From the NCBI GenBank assembly GCA_025992855.1, contig DAJPGB010000001.1, forward strand, positions 682,001-746,000: a stretch of DNA of 64,000 bases, given 5' to 3'. Position 1 is the stretch's first letter. Each line of letters starts with the position of its first letter. Below the pieces are notes generated by a model that was not told where the DNA came from, made no database searches, and saw only the letters and a program-made list of their open reading frames with translations. Below, piece after piece: positions 8,138 to 15,567 of the stretch. Position numbers and translations under genes: made by a program. The stretch is from Coriobacteriaceae bacterium (GTDB lineage Bacteria; Actinomycetota; Coriobacteriia; Coriobacteriales; Coriobacteriaceae).

Positions 8138-8168
8138 ATGCGACAATGGGATAGTCCCCTTGTCGCAT
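8138..8168. repeat. Short hairpin element
   Basis: ATGCGACAA-GGGA (8138 on) pairs with TCCC-TTGTCGCAT (to 8168): 13 of 14 pairs and a three-base loop. It lies 90 bases before the SIS paralogue 2 start. It is similar in outline to the hairpin at 3968, with a GCG..GGAATAGT(T/C)C-like core. Confidence 0.55.
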
Positions 8169-8258
8169 CCTCAACGGGCCGGCGACTCGGTCCAAACCAC
8201 GGTAACCCTGCGAGCGCCCGGCAATGTGGCGCCGCAAAAATCGAAAGGAATGTGTCAG

Positions 8259-9242
8259 ATGTACGAGATCGACCTTAACCTCCCTAAGCAGATCGTCGCT
8301 GACGTCCTGTCCAACCACGAGATCCACAGCGTTGCCTTCGTCGGCTGCGGTGCCTCCATGTCCGACCTGTACCCCGCCAAGTACTTCCTGGCCAACAACA
8401 CGGACAAGCTGAACGTTCAGATCTTCACCGCTAACGAGTTCAACTACGACACGCCTTCCTGGGTCAACGAGCACACCTTCGTGATCACCTGCTCCCTCGG
8501 TGGCTCCACGCCCGAGACCGTCGAGGCCAACAAGACCGCCAAGAAGCACAACTGCCCGGTCGTCTCCCTCACCAACAAGGCTGGCTCCGCTCTGACCGTC
8601 GACGCCGACCACGTCATCGTCCACGGCTTCCACGCCAACTATGCCGCCAAGGCCGAGAAGCCTGGCTACGCCATCGCTCTCGCTCTCGAGATCCTTCAGC
8701 AGACCGAGGGCTATGATCACTACGAGGATATGATCACCGGCCTCACCAACATCTTCGACCTGTGCGAGAACGCCGCTCAGCACTGCAAGAAGCTCGCCAA
8801 GAAGTTCGCCGAGGACTTTAAGGACGACAAGATGATCTACTTCATGGCTTCCGGTGCCTCCGAGAAGATGGCCTACTCTCACGCCGCCTTCCTGTTCACC
8901 GAGATGCAGTGGATCGACGCCGCCGCCTACAACACCGGCGAGTACTTCCACGGCCCGTTCGAGGTTTCCACCGAGGGTAAGCCCTACGTCTTCTTCATGT
9001 CCGATGGTGCTACCCGTCCGATGGACGCCCGCGCCCTCACCTTCCTTGAGCGCATGGGCGCCAAGGTCGCTCTGATCGACTCCAAGGACTACGGTCTGGC
9101 CGACGCCGTGCCGGCGAGCGTCATCACCTACTTCAACCCGCTGCTGCACCTCGCCGTTATGCGCGAGTACGGCAACCAGATCGCCGAGGCCCGTCAGCAC
9201 CCGCTGACCATGCGTCGCTACATGTGGAAGCTTTCCTACTAA
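8259..9242 (+). CDS. SIS-domain sugar-phosphate deglycase-like protein, paralogue 2
   Basis: A 327-residue double-SIS protein. The ATG at 8259 is preferred because GAAAGGA lies about nine bases upstream; another in-frame ATG at 8250 is too close to it. Visible motifs are VGCGASMSDLYPAKYF (first phosphate loop), TCSLGGSTPET (Ser/Thr-rich loop), and TGEYFHGPFE with Glu228 and His231 as likely catalytic residues. It ends with RRYMWKLSY. It sits behind IIAB-IIC-IID, so it probably acts on the 6-phospho product delivered by that permease. By analogy to GfrE/GfrF it would release hexose phosphate and a free amino compound. Substrate identity is inferred. Confidence 0.85.
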   Translation: MYEIDLNLPKQIVADVLSNHEIHSVAFVGCGASMSDLYPAKYFLANNTDKLNVQIFTANEFNYDTPSWVNEHTFVITCSLGGSTPETVEANKTAKKHNCPVVSLTNKAGSALTVDADHVIVHGFHANYAAKAEKPGYAIALALEILQQTEGYDHYEDMITGLTNIFDLCENAAQHCKKLAKKFAEDFKDDKMIYFMASGASEKMAYSHAAFLFTEMQWIDAAAYNTGEYFHGPFEVSTEGKPYVFFMSDGATRPMDARALTFLERMGAKVALIDSKDYGLADAVPASVITYFNPLLHLAVMREYGNQIAEARQHPLTMRRYMWKLSY

Positions 9243-9275
9243 TCACAAGTAAGTAGACCTTACGGGTTGATTGAG

Positions 9276-9309
9276 AGGGGATGGGGTTTTGCGCCCCGTC
9301 CCCTTTTTT
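9276..9309 (+). terminator. Rho-independent terminator of the PTS/SIS operon
   Basis: AGGGGATGGGG (9276-9286) pairs with CCCCGTCCCCT (9294-9304) and is followed by TTTTTT. It lies 34 bases after the SIS gene stop. Confidence 0.85.
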
Positions 9310-9343
9310 GCTCTGGGGAGGGCGTGTCTGTCGCGTCGCAAAT

Positions 9344-9387
9344 CCCAGATAAAACCTACCAAAATAAACCTGTCCCTTTTTGGCAGG
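9344..9387 (+). repeat. CCTACCAAAA hairpin repeat, copy 1
   Basis: CCCAGATAAAA leads into CCTACCAAAA, a loop TAAACCTGTCCC, and TTTTTGGCAGG. Two other copies lie at 11480-11523 and, inverted, at 19426-19469. The ribosome site of the HAD gene begins directly after the right arm. Confidence 0.8.
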
Positions 9388-9402
9388 TGGGAGGAGATGC
9401 GT

Positions 9403-10032
9403 ATGATCAAGGCAGTGCTGTTTGACATGGACGGCGTGCTGGTCGATACCGAGTGGTTCTACAACCGTCGTCGCGTGGCGTTTATGGAAGAGAAGGGGTT
9501 CCATTTTGACGAGATCCCCGATCTTTCGGGATCTAACGAGCCTGCCATTTGGGAGGCGCTGGTGCCCGACGATGTTGAGCTGCGCGAGCGTCTGCGCGTG
9601 GAGTACAAGCAGGTCTACAGCCCGGATCACCCCGTTCCGTATGCCGAGCTGCTCAACGAGCAGACGGAGCCGGTGATGCGCGAGCTGCACGAGCGTGGCG
9701 TGAAGTGTGCCATCGCGAGTTCGTCCTATCGCGAGCTGATCGACGAGCTGGTGGAGATTGCTGGCATTGCCGATGTGCTGGATTACACCATCAGCGGTCA
9801 CGAGTGCAGCGCGTTTAAGCCCGACCCCGAGATCTACCTGCGCGCCATGGAAGCGCTGGGTGTGGAGCCCGCCGAGTGCCTGGTTATCGAGGATTCGCCT
9901 TTGGGTATCGAGGCTGGCAAACGTTCCGGCGCCCGCGTCCTGGCGCTGCGTCCGCACGAGGGCGTTAACCTCGATCAATCGCGAGCCGATGCCGTTATCG
10001 ATAATTTGACCGACATTTTGGCCGCTTTGTAG
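9403..10032 (+). CDS. HAD-superfamily sugar-phosphatase-like hydrolase
   Basis: A 209-residue HAD hydrolase, subfamily IA (beta-phosphoglucomutase/phosphatase-like). Motif I is LFDMDGVLVDTEW with nucleophile and acid/base aspartates; motif II is IASSSYRE; the motif III Lys lies in SAFKPDPEIY; motif IV is VIEDSPLGIEAG. The ATG at 9403 follows GGAGGAG by six bases; an ATG at 9397 is too close. The probable role is dephosphorylation of a sugar phosphate or interconversion of glucose phosphates. Lying directly after a PTS/deglycase operon, it may process a released sugar phosphate, but a terminator separates them. Confidence 0.85.
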   Translation: MIKAVLFDMDGVLVDTEWFYNRRRVAFMEEKGFHFDEIPDLSGSNEPAIWEALVPDDVELRERLRVEYKQVYSPDHPVPYAELLNEQTEPVMRELHERGVKCAIASSSYRELIDELVEIAGIADVLDYTISGHECSAFKPDPEIYLRAMEALGVEPAECLVIEDSPLGIEAGKRSGARVLALRPHEGVNLDQSRADAVIDNLTDILAAL

Positions 10033-10387
10033 TGTCAATCCGCCGCGAGAAGCACGGGTTCAAACGTTTTTTTCGGTGGATTGGCTCAATTTGGTTTCTA
10101 TTTTGATCCGTTTGGCTTCGATTCGGGCTAAGTGAGTAGACTTTTTGGCGCAGGCCGAGCACAATGCATATCTTCCTTTGTAAAACCGCAGGTCACAGGG
10201 GTGGCGGTTTTGGGTGTGCTCGACAGATCGTAAAAAGTCTACTCACTTGTAATTTGGGCCTTTGGTCGTGGGGGTTGCTGGTCCCGCTTTGGTTGTCGAG
10301 GGAGGGTGAATTGAAGCGCCCCCGTACGCTCCATGCTACAATCGCGGGCATGCCCCACAACCACATCTGCCTTCGAAAGGAGCCTAC
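10033..10387. other. 355-base gap: nested inverted-repeat element and YitT promoter
   Basis: No gene is visible. The centre holds the nested inverted-repeat element at 10130-10248. Near the right end, TGCTACAAT (10334-10342) is an extended -10 type promoter. GAAAGGAG then precedes the GTG start of the YitT gene. The first 90 bases show no clear function. Confidence 0.6.
10130..10248. repeat. 119-base element with three nested inverted repeats
   Basis: Outer arms AAGTGAGTAGACTTTTT (10130-10146) and its exact complement (10232-10248) are 17 bases each. Inside lie CGAGCACA (10156-10163) with TGTGCTCG (10215-10222), then AAAACCGC (10182-10189) with GCGGTTTT (10204-10211). No coding capacity. The build fits a MITE-like or folded-DNA element. 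Confidence 0.75.
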
Positions 10388-11395
10388 GTGGCGAACGCCA
10401 TCGATCAGCTCACGGACCGCGTGCTCATGCTCGGCCGTCTCACCATCGTCCGCCGCGCTATTACCGCCGTGGCGGTCACAATTTCCGCCGTTCTCCAGAC
10501 ATTCCTGATCCAGGCGTTCATTCAACCCGCCGACCTGCTTCCGAGCGGTCTTACCGGCGTCGCGGTCCTGCTCGATCGCGTTACCTCGCTCGGCGGCGTT
10601 CACATCGACATCTCGCTCGGTATGCTCGCGCTCAACATCCCCGTGGCGCTCCTATGCTGGAGCGGCATTAGCAAGCGCTTCGTCATCTTCTCGATGATGC
10701 AGGTCGTGCTCTCATCGCTGTTCCTCAACGTCTTTCACTTCGCACCGTTTTTGGGCGACAAGATTATGCTCATCATTTTTGGCGGCGTGGTCTCGGGTCT
10801 GGGCGCTGCCATCGCGCTTAAGTCCGGCGCATCCACTGGCGGCACCGACTTTATCGCGCTGTGGGTTTCCAACCACACGGGCAAGACCATCTGGGGCGTC
10901 ATCTTTGGTTTCAACTGCTTTATCCTGGCGATCTTTGGCTTTATGTTTGGCTGGGACAAGGCGGCGTACTCCATCGTGTTCCAGTTTATTTCGACCAAGA
11001 CCATCGACAGTTTCTATCGTCGTTACGACCGCGTGACGCTGCAGATCACGACGCGTAAGGCAGACGAGGTCATGACCGCCTATGTTGACCATTTTCAGCA
11101 TGGCATTAGCTGTGCCGAGGTCATCGGCGGATACAGCCGCGAAAAGATGTATCTGCTGCACGCCGTTGTCTCGACCTACGAGAGTCAGGACATTATCAAG
11201 CTGGTGTGTGACATTGATCCCGGCGCCGTGATCAATGTGTTCCACACGCTCAACTTTGTGGGCGGCTGGTGGGGCGGTCATGTCGACGAGCCCATGCCCA
11301 CGGCCGTACCCGATCCCGACAAGCCCGCGCGCATGGCCAGCAGGCAGGCGCGCCTCAGCGAGCAGGACAGCCTGCAGCAGGACGACGGCAAGTAG
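10388..11395 (+). CDS. YitT-family membrane protein (DUF161 + DUF2179)
   Basis: A 335-residue protein starting at GTG with GAAAGGAG just upstream. Five to six hydrophobic segments (residues ~20-200) carry the YitT-type pattern QAFIQPADLLPSGLTGVAVLLDR and SGASTGGTDFIAL. The C-terminal ~80 residues form the soluble DUF2179 domain (IISTYESQDIIKLVCDIDPGAVINVFHT-like ending). The family is a widespread set of membrane proteins of uncertain transport role. A charged 45-residue tail after DUF2179 is extra. It appears to be transcribed alone. Confidence 0.85.
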   Translation: MANAIDQLTDRVLMLGRLTIVRRAITAVAVTISAVLQTFLIQAFIQPADLLPSGLTGVAVLLDRVTSLGGVHIDISLGMLALNIPVALLCWSGISKRFVIFSMMQVVLSSLFLNVFHFAPFLGDKIMLIIFGGVVSGLGAAIALKSGASTGGTDFIALWVSNHTGKTIWGVIFGFNCFILAIFGFMFGWDKAAYSIVFQFISTKTIDSFYRRYDRVTLQITTRKADEVMTAYVDHFQHGISCAEVIGGYSREKMYLLHAVVSTYESQDIIKLVCDIDPGAVINVFHTLNFVGGWWGGHVDEPMPTAVPDPDKPARMASRQARLSEQDSLQQDDGK

Positions 11396-11439
11396 GGTAC
11401 CGGCATTTTGCCGGCCTGGCGCAATCCTGTCCGCTTGAG

Positions 11440-11476
11440 CCTCCCGAAAGCCTCGCTGCTTTCGGGAGGCCTTCGT
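11440..11476 (+). terminator. Terminator-like hairpin after the YitT gene
   Basis: CCTCCCGAAAG (11440-11450) pairs perfectly with CTTTCGGGAGG (11459-11469) and is followed by CCTTCGTTT. The T-run is weak but the stem is strong. Confidence 0.65.
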
Positions 11477-11479
11477 TTG

Positions 11480-11523
11480 CCCAGATAAAACCTACCAAAA
11501 TGAAGCTGTCGCTTTTTGGTAGG
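11480..11523 (+). repeat. CCTACCAAAA hairpin repeat, copy 2
   Basis: CCCAGATAAAA, CCTACCAAAA, a loop TGAAGCTGTCGC, then TTTTTGGTAGG. Here the stem pairs fully (CCTACC with GGTAGG), unlike copy 1. It lies 92 bases before the GntR gene. Confidence 0.8.
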
Positions 11524-11562
11524 GAGGGTGTATCGTTTTATCAATATGAGGTAACATGAAAC

Positions 11563-11600
11563 TAGACGTTATATACGTATTAGTTATTTCGATATTCCAA
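11563..11600. promoter_or_regulatory. ACGTTATATACG operator-like site before GntR gene 2
   Basis: ACGTTATATACGTATTAG begins near 11566, inside an AT-rich promoter region. The ACGTTATA core matches sites upstream of the EamA gene (4192), PTS operon 1 (5458) and SIS paralogue 4 (26592). Autoregulation by the adjacent GntR protein is the simplest reading. Confidence 0.45.
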
Positions 11601-11615
11601 TAAGAGTGATTAGAT

Positions 11616-12335
11616 ATGCCTACGCCCAAAAATGCACCGCTTTACCAGCAGATTTATGACGAAATCAAGGACGCGATCGAGAAAGGTGTTTATGCACCCA
11701 AGGAGCGTATTCCGTCCGAGCTTGAGCTAGCCGAGCAGTACGACGTGAGCCGCATTACGGTGCGCCGCGCCGTCGAGGAGCTGTGCTCCGATGGCTACCT
11801 GGTTAAGCAGCAGGGCCGTGGCACCTTTGTCTCCACGCCGCACATCAACCGCCAGTTCCACGCTTCGACGCTGCAGACGTTTACCGCGCTGTGTGCCGAT
11901 AATGACATGAAGGCGGGCGCGCATGTGGTCGATCGCCAGATTGTGCCGGCACGTCAAAACGAGATGGAGTTCTTTGGCCTGCAGAAGGACGCGCTGCTGC
12001 TGCATATCAAGCGCGTGCGTACGGCCGACGGCGAGCCCATTTTTGAGGAGAACATCTTTGTGCCGTTTGACGCCTACCGTGAGCTGTTGACGGCCGATCT
12101 TGAGGACAAGTCGATTTTTGCCGAGGTCGAGCGTGTTGGCGGAACGCCGATTGTCTCGGTTGGTTACCGCACGGTCGAGGCCGTTCGTGCCAATACCGAG
12201 CAGGCGGCCGAGTTGGGCATTGCTCCGCACGATCCACTGCTCAACCTGCGTGCCGGCTTTATCGGCCCCAATGGCGAGCCGGTCCTGATGGGTAAGCAGT
12301 ACTACGTGGGATCGCGCTACGTTATGGTGATGTAA
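11616..12335 (+). CDS. GntR/HutC-type regulator with UTRA domain, copy 2
   Basis: A 239-residue regulator: winged HTH in residues ~8-75 (LYQQIYDEIKDAIEKGVYAPKERIPSE, YDVSRITVRRAVEEL, GRGTFV) and a UTRA domain in ~95-235. Its promoter carries the ACGTTATA element seen at PTS operon 1, so it is the best candidate for that operon's regulator although 3.5 kb away. Copy 3 of the family (14668) is clearly its paralogue, sharing VPLYQQ/PLYQQ and VRTADG(E/I)P blocks. The 145-base repeat at 12336 begins directly at its stop codon. Confidence 0.88.
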   Translation: MPTPKNAPLYQQIYDEIKDAIEKGVYAPKERIPSELELAEQYDVSRITVRRAVEELCSDGYLVKQQGRGTFVSTPHINRQFHASTLQTFTALCADNDMKAGAHVVDRQIVPARQNEMEFFGLQKDALLLHIKRVRTADGEPIFEENIFVPFDAYRELLTADLEDKSIFAEVERVGGTPIVSVGYRTVEAVRANTEQAAELGIAPHDPLLNLRAGFIGPNGEPVLMGKQYYVGSRYVMVM

Positions 12336-12480
12336 GTTACGCGGTTTTACCAAACTGCGTAACGGCTCGACGCTGCAAACGCCCCTAAGCGGCAATCTGA
12401 CGTTCAATCGTCGGTCGCGTACGAAGTATGCTTCCCTCCTCTTTCACGTCACCTTGCTCGCTTAGGGGCGTTTTCGCTGG
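12336..12480 (+). repeat. 145-base structured repeat, family A copy 1
   Basis: The element starts at the GntR stop with a small hairpin (GTTACGCGGTTT, loop TACC, AAACTGCGTAAC). It is followed by a second pair of arms, AAACGCCCCTAAGCGG and CGCTTAGGGGCGTTTT, with inner TGACGT/ACGTCA. A close copy lies after glmM at 41143-41289. Paired positions differ between copies in a compensating way. Its stem and TTTT end could also terminate transcription. Confidence 0.8.
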
Positions 12481-12518
12481 CTTATGCTCAACCAGCGGCG
12501 TTTCCGCGTTTGTCAAGA

Positions 12519-12607
12519 GATTAGTCATTGGGGACGTTCTTAAATGACTAGTCGTTGGGGACGTTCTTGTTTGACTAGTCGTTTAAGAACGTCCCCAACG
12601 ACTAGTC
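12519..12607. repeat. Three overlapping 35-base palindrome-bounded units
   Basis: Units at 12519-12553, 12546-12580 and 12573-12607 are each bounded by GACTAGTC (GATTAGTC at the far left) and share that palindrome with the next, a 27-base step. The body TTGGGGACGTTCTT faces right in units 1 and 2 and left in unit 3, so units 2 and 3 form a long hairpin. The stretch 12336-12682 is otherwise gene-free. Confidence 0.75.
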
Positions 12608-12645
12608 TGGGCGGCGGCCGTGCGGCAGCGGTCCGCGTGGCGGCG

Positions 12646-12651
12646 TATAAT
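12646..12651 (+). promoter_or_regulatory. -10 element of recQ
   Basis: A perfect TATAAT lies 31 bases before the recQ start, in otherwise GC-rich DNA. No good -35 box is seen at the normal spacing. Confidence 0.5.
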
Positions 12652-12682
12652 CGGCGGCAGATGATTCTGACGTTAGGAAACC

Positions 12683-14665
12683 ATGACCGATAGCATGCAG
12701 CAGATGGCGCTCGACACGCTCGGCGCCTATTTTGGCTACACCTCGTTTCGCCCGGGGCAGGATCGCATGGTGGATGCGATCCTTGCCGGCCGCGATGCGC
12801 TCGGCGTTATGCCCACAGGCGCCGGCAAGTCCATTTGCTACCAGGTCCCCGCGCTCATGCTGCCCGGTATCACCTTTGTGGTGAGCCCGTTGCTGTCGCT
12901 TATGGAGGACCAGACCCGTGCGCTGCTCGCGGCGGGTGCGCGACCCAGCTATCTCAACTCCAGCCTTACTCCGGCCCAGCAAAACACCGTGCTCAAGCGG
13001 GCGCGCGAGGGCCGCTACCAGCTTATGTACGTGGCGCCCGAGCGCCTGCTCGAGCCACGCTTTTTAGCCTTTGCGCAGGAAGCTGCGGCCGAAGGTGGCA
13101 TCGGCGTTCCGCTCGTGGCCATTGACGAGGCCCACTGCGTGAGCCAGTGGGGCCAGGATTTCCGTCCCGCTTACCTGCAGATTCGCGAGTTCATTGATTC
13201 CCTGCCGCGGCGCCCGATCGTGGCGGCCTTTACCGCTACGGCGACCGAGCGTGTGCGCGCGGACATTCAGCAAATGCTCGGCCTGCAAAACCCGGCGACC
13301 GTGGTGACGGGCTTCGATCGCAAGAACCTCTACTTTGGTTGCGAGGAGATGGGCGACAAGGCCAAGACCGCGTGGGTGCGCGACTACGTGATCGCGCATT
13401 CGAGCGAGAGCGGCATCGTGTATTGCTCCACCCGCAAGGCGGTTGACGCGCTGGCAGGTGAGCTTGCCGAGGCGCTGGGCTCCAGCGGCATTCGCGTGGG
13501 CCGCTACCATGCCGGCATGGGCAACGACGCCCGCCGCCAGAGCCAGCGTGCCTTTATCGACGACGACATTCAGGTGATGGTTGCCACCAACGCCTTTGGA
13601 ATGGGCATCGATAAGCCCAACGTGCGCTACGTCATCCACAACAACGTGCCCGAGAGCATCGAGGCCTACTACCAAGAGGCGGGCCGCGCCGGCCGTGATG
13701 GCGACCCAGCCAGCTGCCATCTGCTGTGGAACGGCAACGATTTTCGCATGCGTCGCTTTTTGATCGACCGCGGCGATGCTGCCGATGAGGCACTCGACGA
13801 CGAACAGCGCGCGTGGGCGCTCCAGAATCGATATCGTCTGCTCAGCCAGATGGAGGGCTACTGCAATACCACGGGCTGCCTGCGCGAATACATGCTGCGC
13901 TACTTTGGCGACGAGGCCGCGGCCGAGCATGCTGCTGCGGCTGGTGCGGGCGCCACCGCCACGGACGACGCCGAGGGCTGCGGCAACTGCAGCAACTGCC
14001 TGACGCAGTTCGAGGTCGAAGACGTCACCGATATGGCCCGCGCCGCTGTGCGCTATGTGGCCACGCGTCCCATGCGCTTTGGCAAGTCGCTGATCGCCGA
14101 TGTGCTCCACGGCGGCAACACCGAGCGCATTCGCCAGATGCATCTGGACGAGGACCGCGGCTACGGTGAGCTGTCGAGCGAATCGGTCGGGCGCATCAAG
14201 GACATCATCGGCCAACTGTGCGGCCGCGGCTACCTGGCCACCTCGCAGGGGCAATACCCGGTCGTGGGGCTGGGCCCGCGTGCCACCGAGGTCGAGGATG
14301 AGGCGTTTGCCTTTACCGTTAAGCGTCGCGCGTCCAAGCGCAAGGCCTCGGCCCGCGCCCGCCGTGCGGTGGATCTGCTGCGCGAGGAGGCCGAGCTGGA
14401 TCAACGCCCGCGCGTGGGCGACGATGCCGAGCTGTTCGAGCGCCTGCGTGCCCTCCGCAAGGAGATCTCGACGGAGCTGGAGATGGCGCCGTACATGGTC
14501 TTCTCCGACAAGGCCCTGCGCGGCCTGTGCCGCCTGCGCCCGCAGACGCGCGACGAGCTGATCCAGGTCAACGGCATTGGCGAGAAAAAGGCCGACGCCT
14601 TTGGCGAGCAGTTTATGGCGGCGATTGAAGAGTTTGAGTCCGAGCATGCGCGGGATGGAGCGTAA
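12683..14665 (+). CDS. recQ: ATP-dependent DNA helicase RecQ
   Basis: A 660-residue 3'-5' DNA helicase used in recombination and repair. Visible are the Walker A segment MPTGAGKSICYQ (motif I), DEAH inside AIDEAHCVSQWGQDFRP (motif II plus the RecQ aromatic-rich loop), FTATAT (motif III), ATNAFGMGIDKPNVR (motif V) and QEAGRAGRDG (motif VI). A zinc-binding region follows (residues ~385-440, with CGNCSNC), then the winged-helix RQC domain. A C-terminal HRDC domain contains LCRLRPQTRDELIQVNGIGEKKADAFGE. The domain set and length match standard RecQ. GntR gene 3 begins two bases after the stop, so the two may share a transcript. Confidence 0.95.
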   Translation: MTDSMQQMALDTLGAYFGYTSFRPGQDRMVDAILAGRDALGVMPTGAGKSICYQVPALMLPGITFVVSPLLSLMEDQTRALLAAGARPSYLNSSLTPAQQNTVLKRAREGRYQLMYVAPERLLEPRFLAFAQEAAAEGGIGVPLVAIDEAHCVSQWGQDFRPAYLQIREFIDSLPRRPIVAAFTATATERVRADIQQMLGLQNPATVVTGFDRKNLYFGCEEMGDKAKTAWVRDYVIAHSSESGIVYCSTRKAVDALAGELAEALGSSGIRVGRYHAGMGNDARRQSQRAFIDDDIQVMVATNAFGMGIDKPNVRYVIHNNVPESIEAYYQEAGRAGRDGDPASCHLLWNGNDFRMRRFLIDRGDAADEALDDEQRAWALQNRYRLLSQMEGYCNTTGCLREYMLRYFGDEAAAEHAAAAGAGATATDDAEGCGNCSNCLTQFEVEDVTDMARAAVRYVATRPMRFGKSLIADVLHGGNTERIRQMHLDEDRGYGELSSESVGRIKDIIGQLCGRGYLATSQGQYPVVGLGPRATEVEDEAFAFTVKRRASKRKASARARRAVDLLREEAELDQRPRVGDDAELFERLRALRKEISTELEMAPYMVFSDKALRGLCRLRPQTRDELIQVNGIGEKKADAFGEQFMAAIEEFESEHARDGA

Positions 14666-14667
14666 CG

Positions 14668-15423
14668 ATGGCTTTCGATAGCAAGACCGACCGTACTGAC
14701 GTGTCCGCCGTGCCGCTGTACCAGCAGGTCATGGACGACCTAAAGGGCGAGATCGCGCGCGGCGTGTACGCTGCCGGCTCGCGCATTCCTTCCGAGATGG
14801 AGCTCGCGAAGTCCTACGGCGTGGGGCGCGTCACCGTGCGTCGCGCCATCGAGGAGCTGTCGCGTGCGGGGTATCTCAACCGCCAGCAGGGGAGGGGCAC
14901 CTTTGTGTGCGCTCCCAAGCTCAAGCGCAAGATTCGCCAGAAGGGTGACGTCCAGAGCTTTACTGAGGGTTGTGCTGCCAACGACATGGTGCCGGGTGCG
15001 CGTCTGGTGTCGCGCACGGTGGTCGCGGCGACGCACGAGGATGCGGCGTTCTTTGGCGTGGAGCCCGGCTGCGAGCTTATCGTGGTCGAGCGCGTGCGCA
15101 CGGCCGACGGCATCCCCGTCATGCTCGAGAACAACGCCTTTGTGCTCGCCGACCATCCCTATCTGCAGACGCTTGCCGACAAGGACCTCACGGACAATTC
15201 CATCTTTGCGCTCGTTGCCGAGCATTCGGGTCGCGCGCCGCTCAAGTCCGACCCCTGCACCGTGGAGATTGCGCTTGCCGATGCTCAGACGGCCCCGCTG
15301 CTGGAGGTGCCGGTCGGTGAGCCGCTCTTCTATATGGAGGCGTACTTTGCCGACGCTGGTGGGCGCCCTCTACTGCTCGGCCGCCAAAAGATCGTGGGCT
15401 CGCGCTACGTCTTCGACATCTAA
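14668..15423 (+). CDS. GntR/HutC-type regulator with UTRA domain, copy 3
   Basis: A 251-residue regulator with winged HTH (VPLYQQVMDDLKGEIARGVYAAGSRIPSEMELAKSYGVGRVTVRRAIEELSR region, residues ~12-80, ending GRGTFV) and a UTRA domain (~95-250). It starts two bases after recQ and lies 144 bases before SIS paralogue 3. That gap contains two 17-base direct repeats suited to be its operators. It is thus likely the dedicated regulator of SIS paralogue 3. Its relationship to copy 2 suggests duplication within the region. Confidence 0.88.
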   Translation: MAFDSKTDRTDVSAVPLYQQVMDDLKGEIARGVYAAGSRIPSEMELAKSYGVGRVTVRRAIEELSRAGYLNRQQGRGTFVCAPKLKRKIRQKGDVQSFTEGCAANDMVPGARLVSRTVVAATHEDAAFFGVEPGCELIVVERVRTADGIPVMLENNAFVLADHPYLQTLADKDLTDNSIFALVAEHSGRAPLKSDPCTVEIALADAQTAPLLEVPVGEPLFYMEAYFADAGGRPLLLGRQKIVGSRYVFDI

Positions 15424-15432
15424 CGTCCACAG

Positions 15433-15511
15433 ATAGAACAACATAGAACAACTTTGGTGAAATGACTTCACGGGCGTTATTACACGTGTTATAAATAGGA
15501 CAACATAGAAC
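15433..15511. promoter_or_regulatory. Paired direct-repeat operators before SIS paralogue 3
   Basis: ATAGAACAACATAGAAC at 15433-15449 recurs as ATAGGACAACATAGAAC at 15495-15511 (16 of 17). Each unit is itself a head-to-tail repeat of ATAGAAC with a 10-base step. The two units are 62 bases apart, close to six helical turns. Cooperative binding by the adjacent GntR protein is inferred. Confidence 0.6.
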
Positions 15512-15567
15512 GACCGCAGGTACGAGCTGTCGTCGTTCAAAACCGCCGCACAAGGAGGGGCATCACC

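Noticed and set aside
12519..12607. CRISPR-like short array
   Set aside because: Units overlap and one is inverted; there are no spacers.
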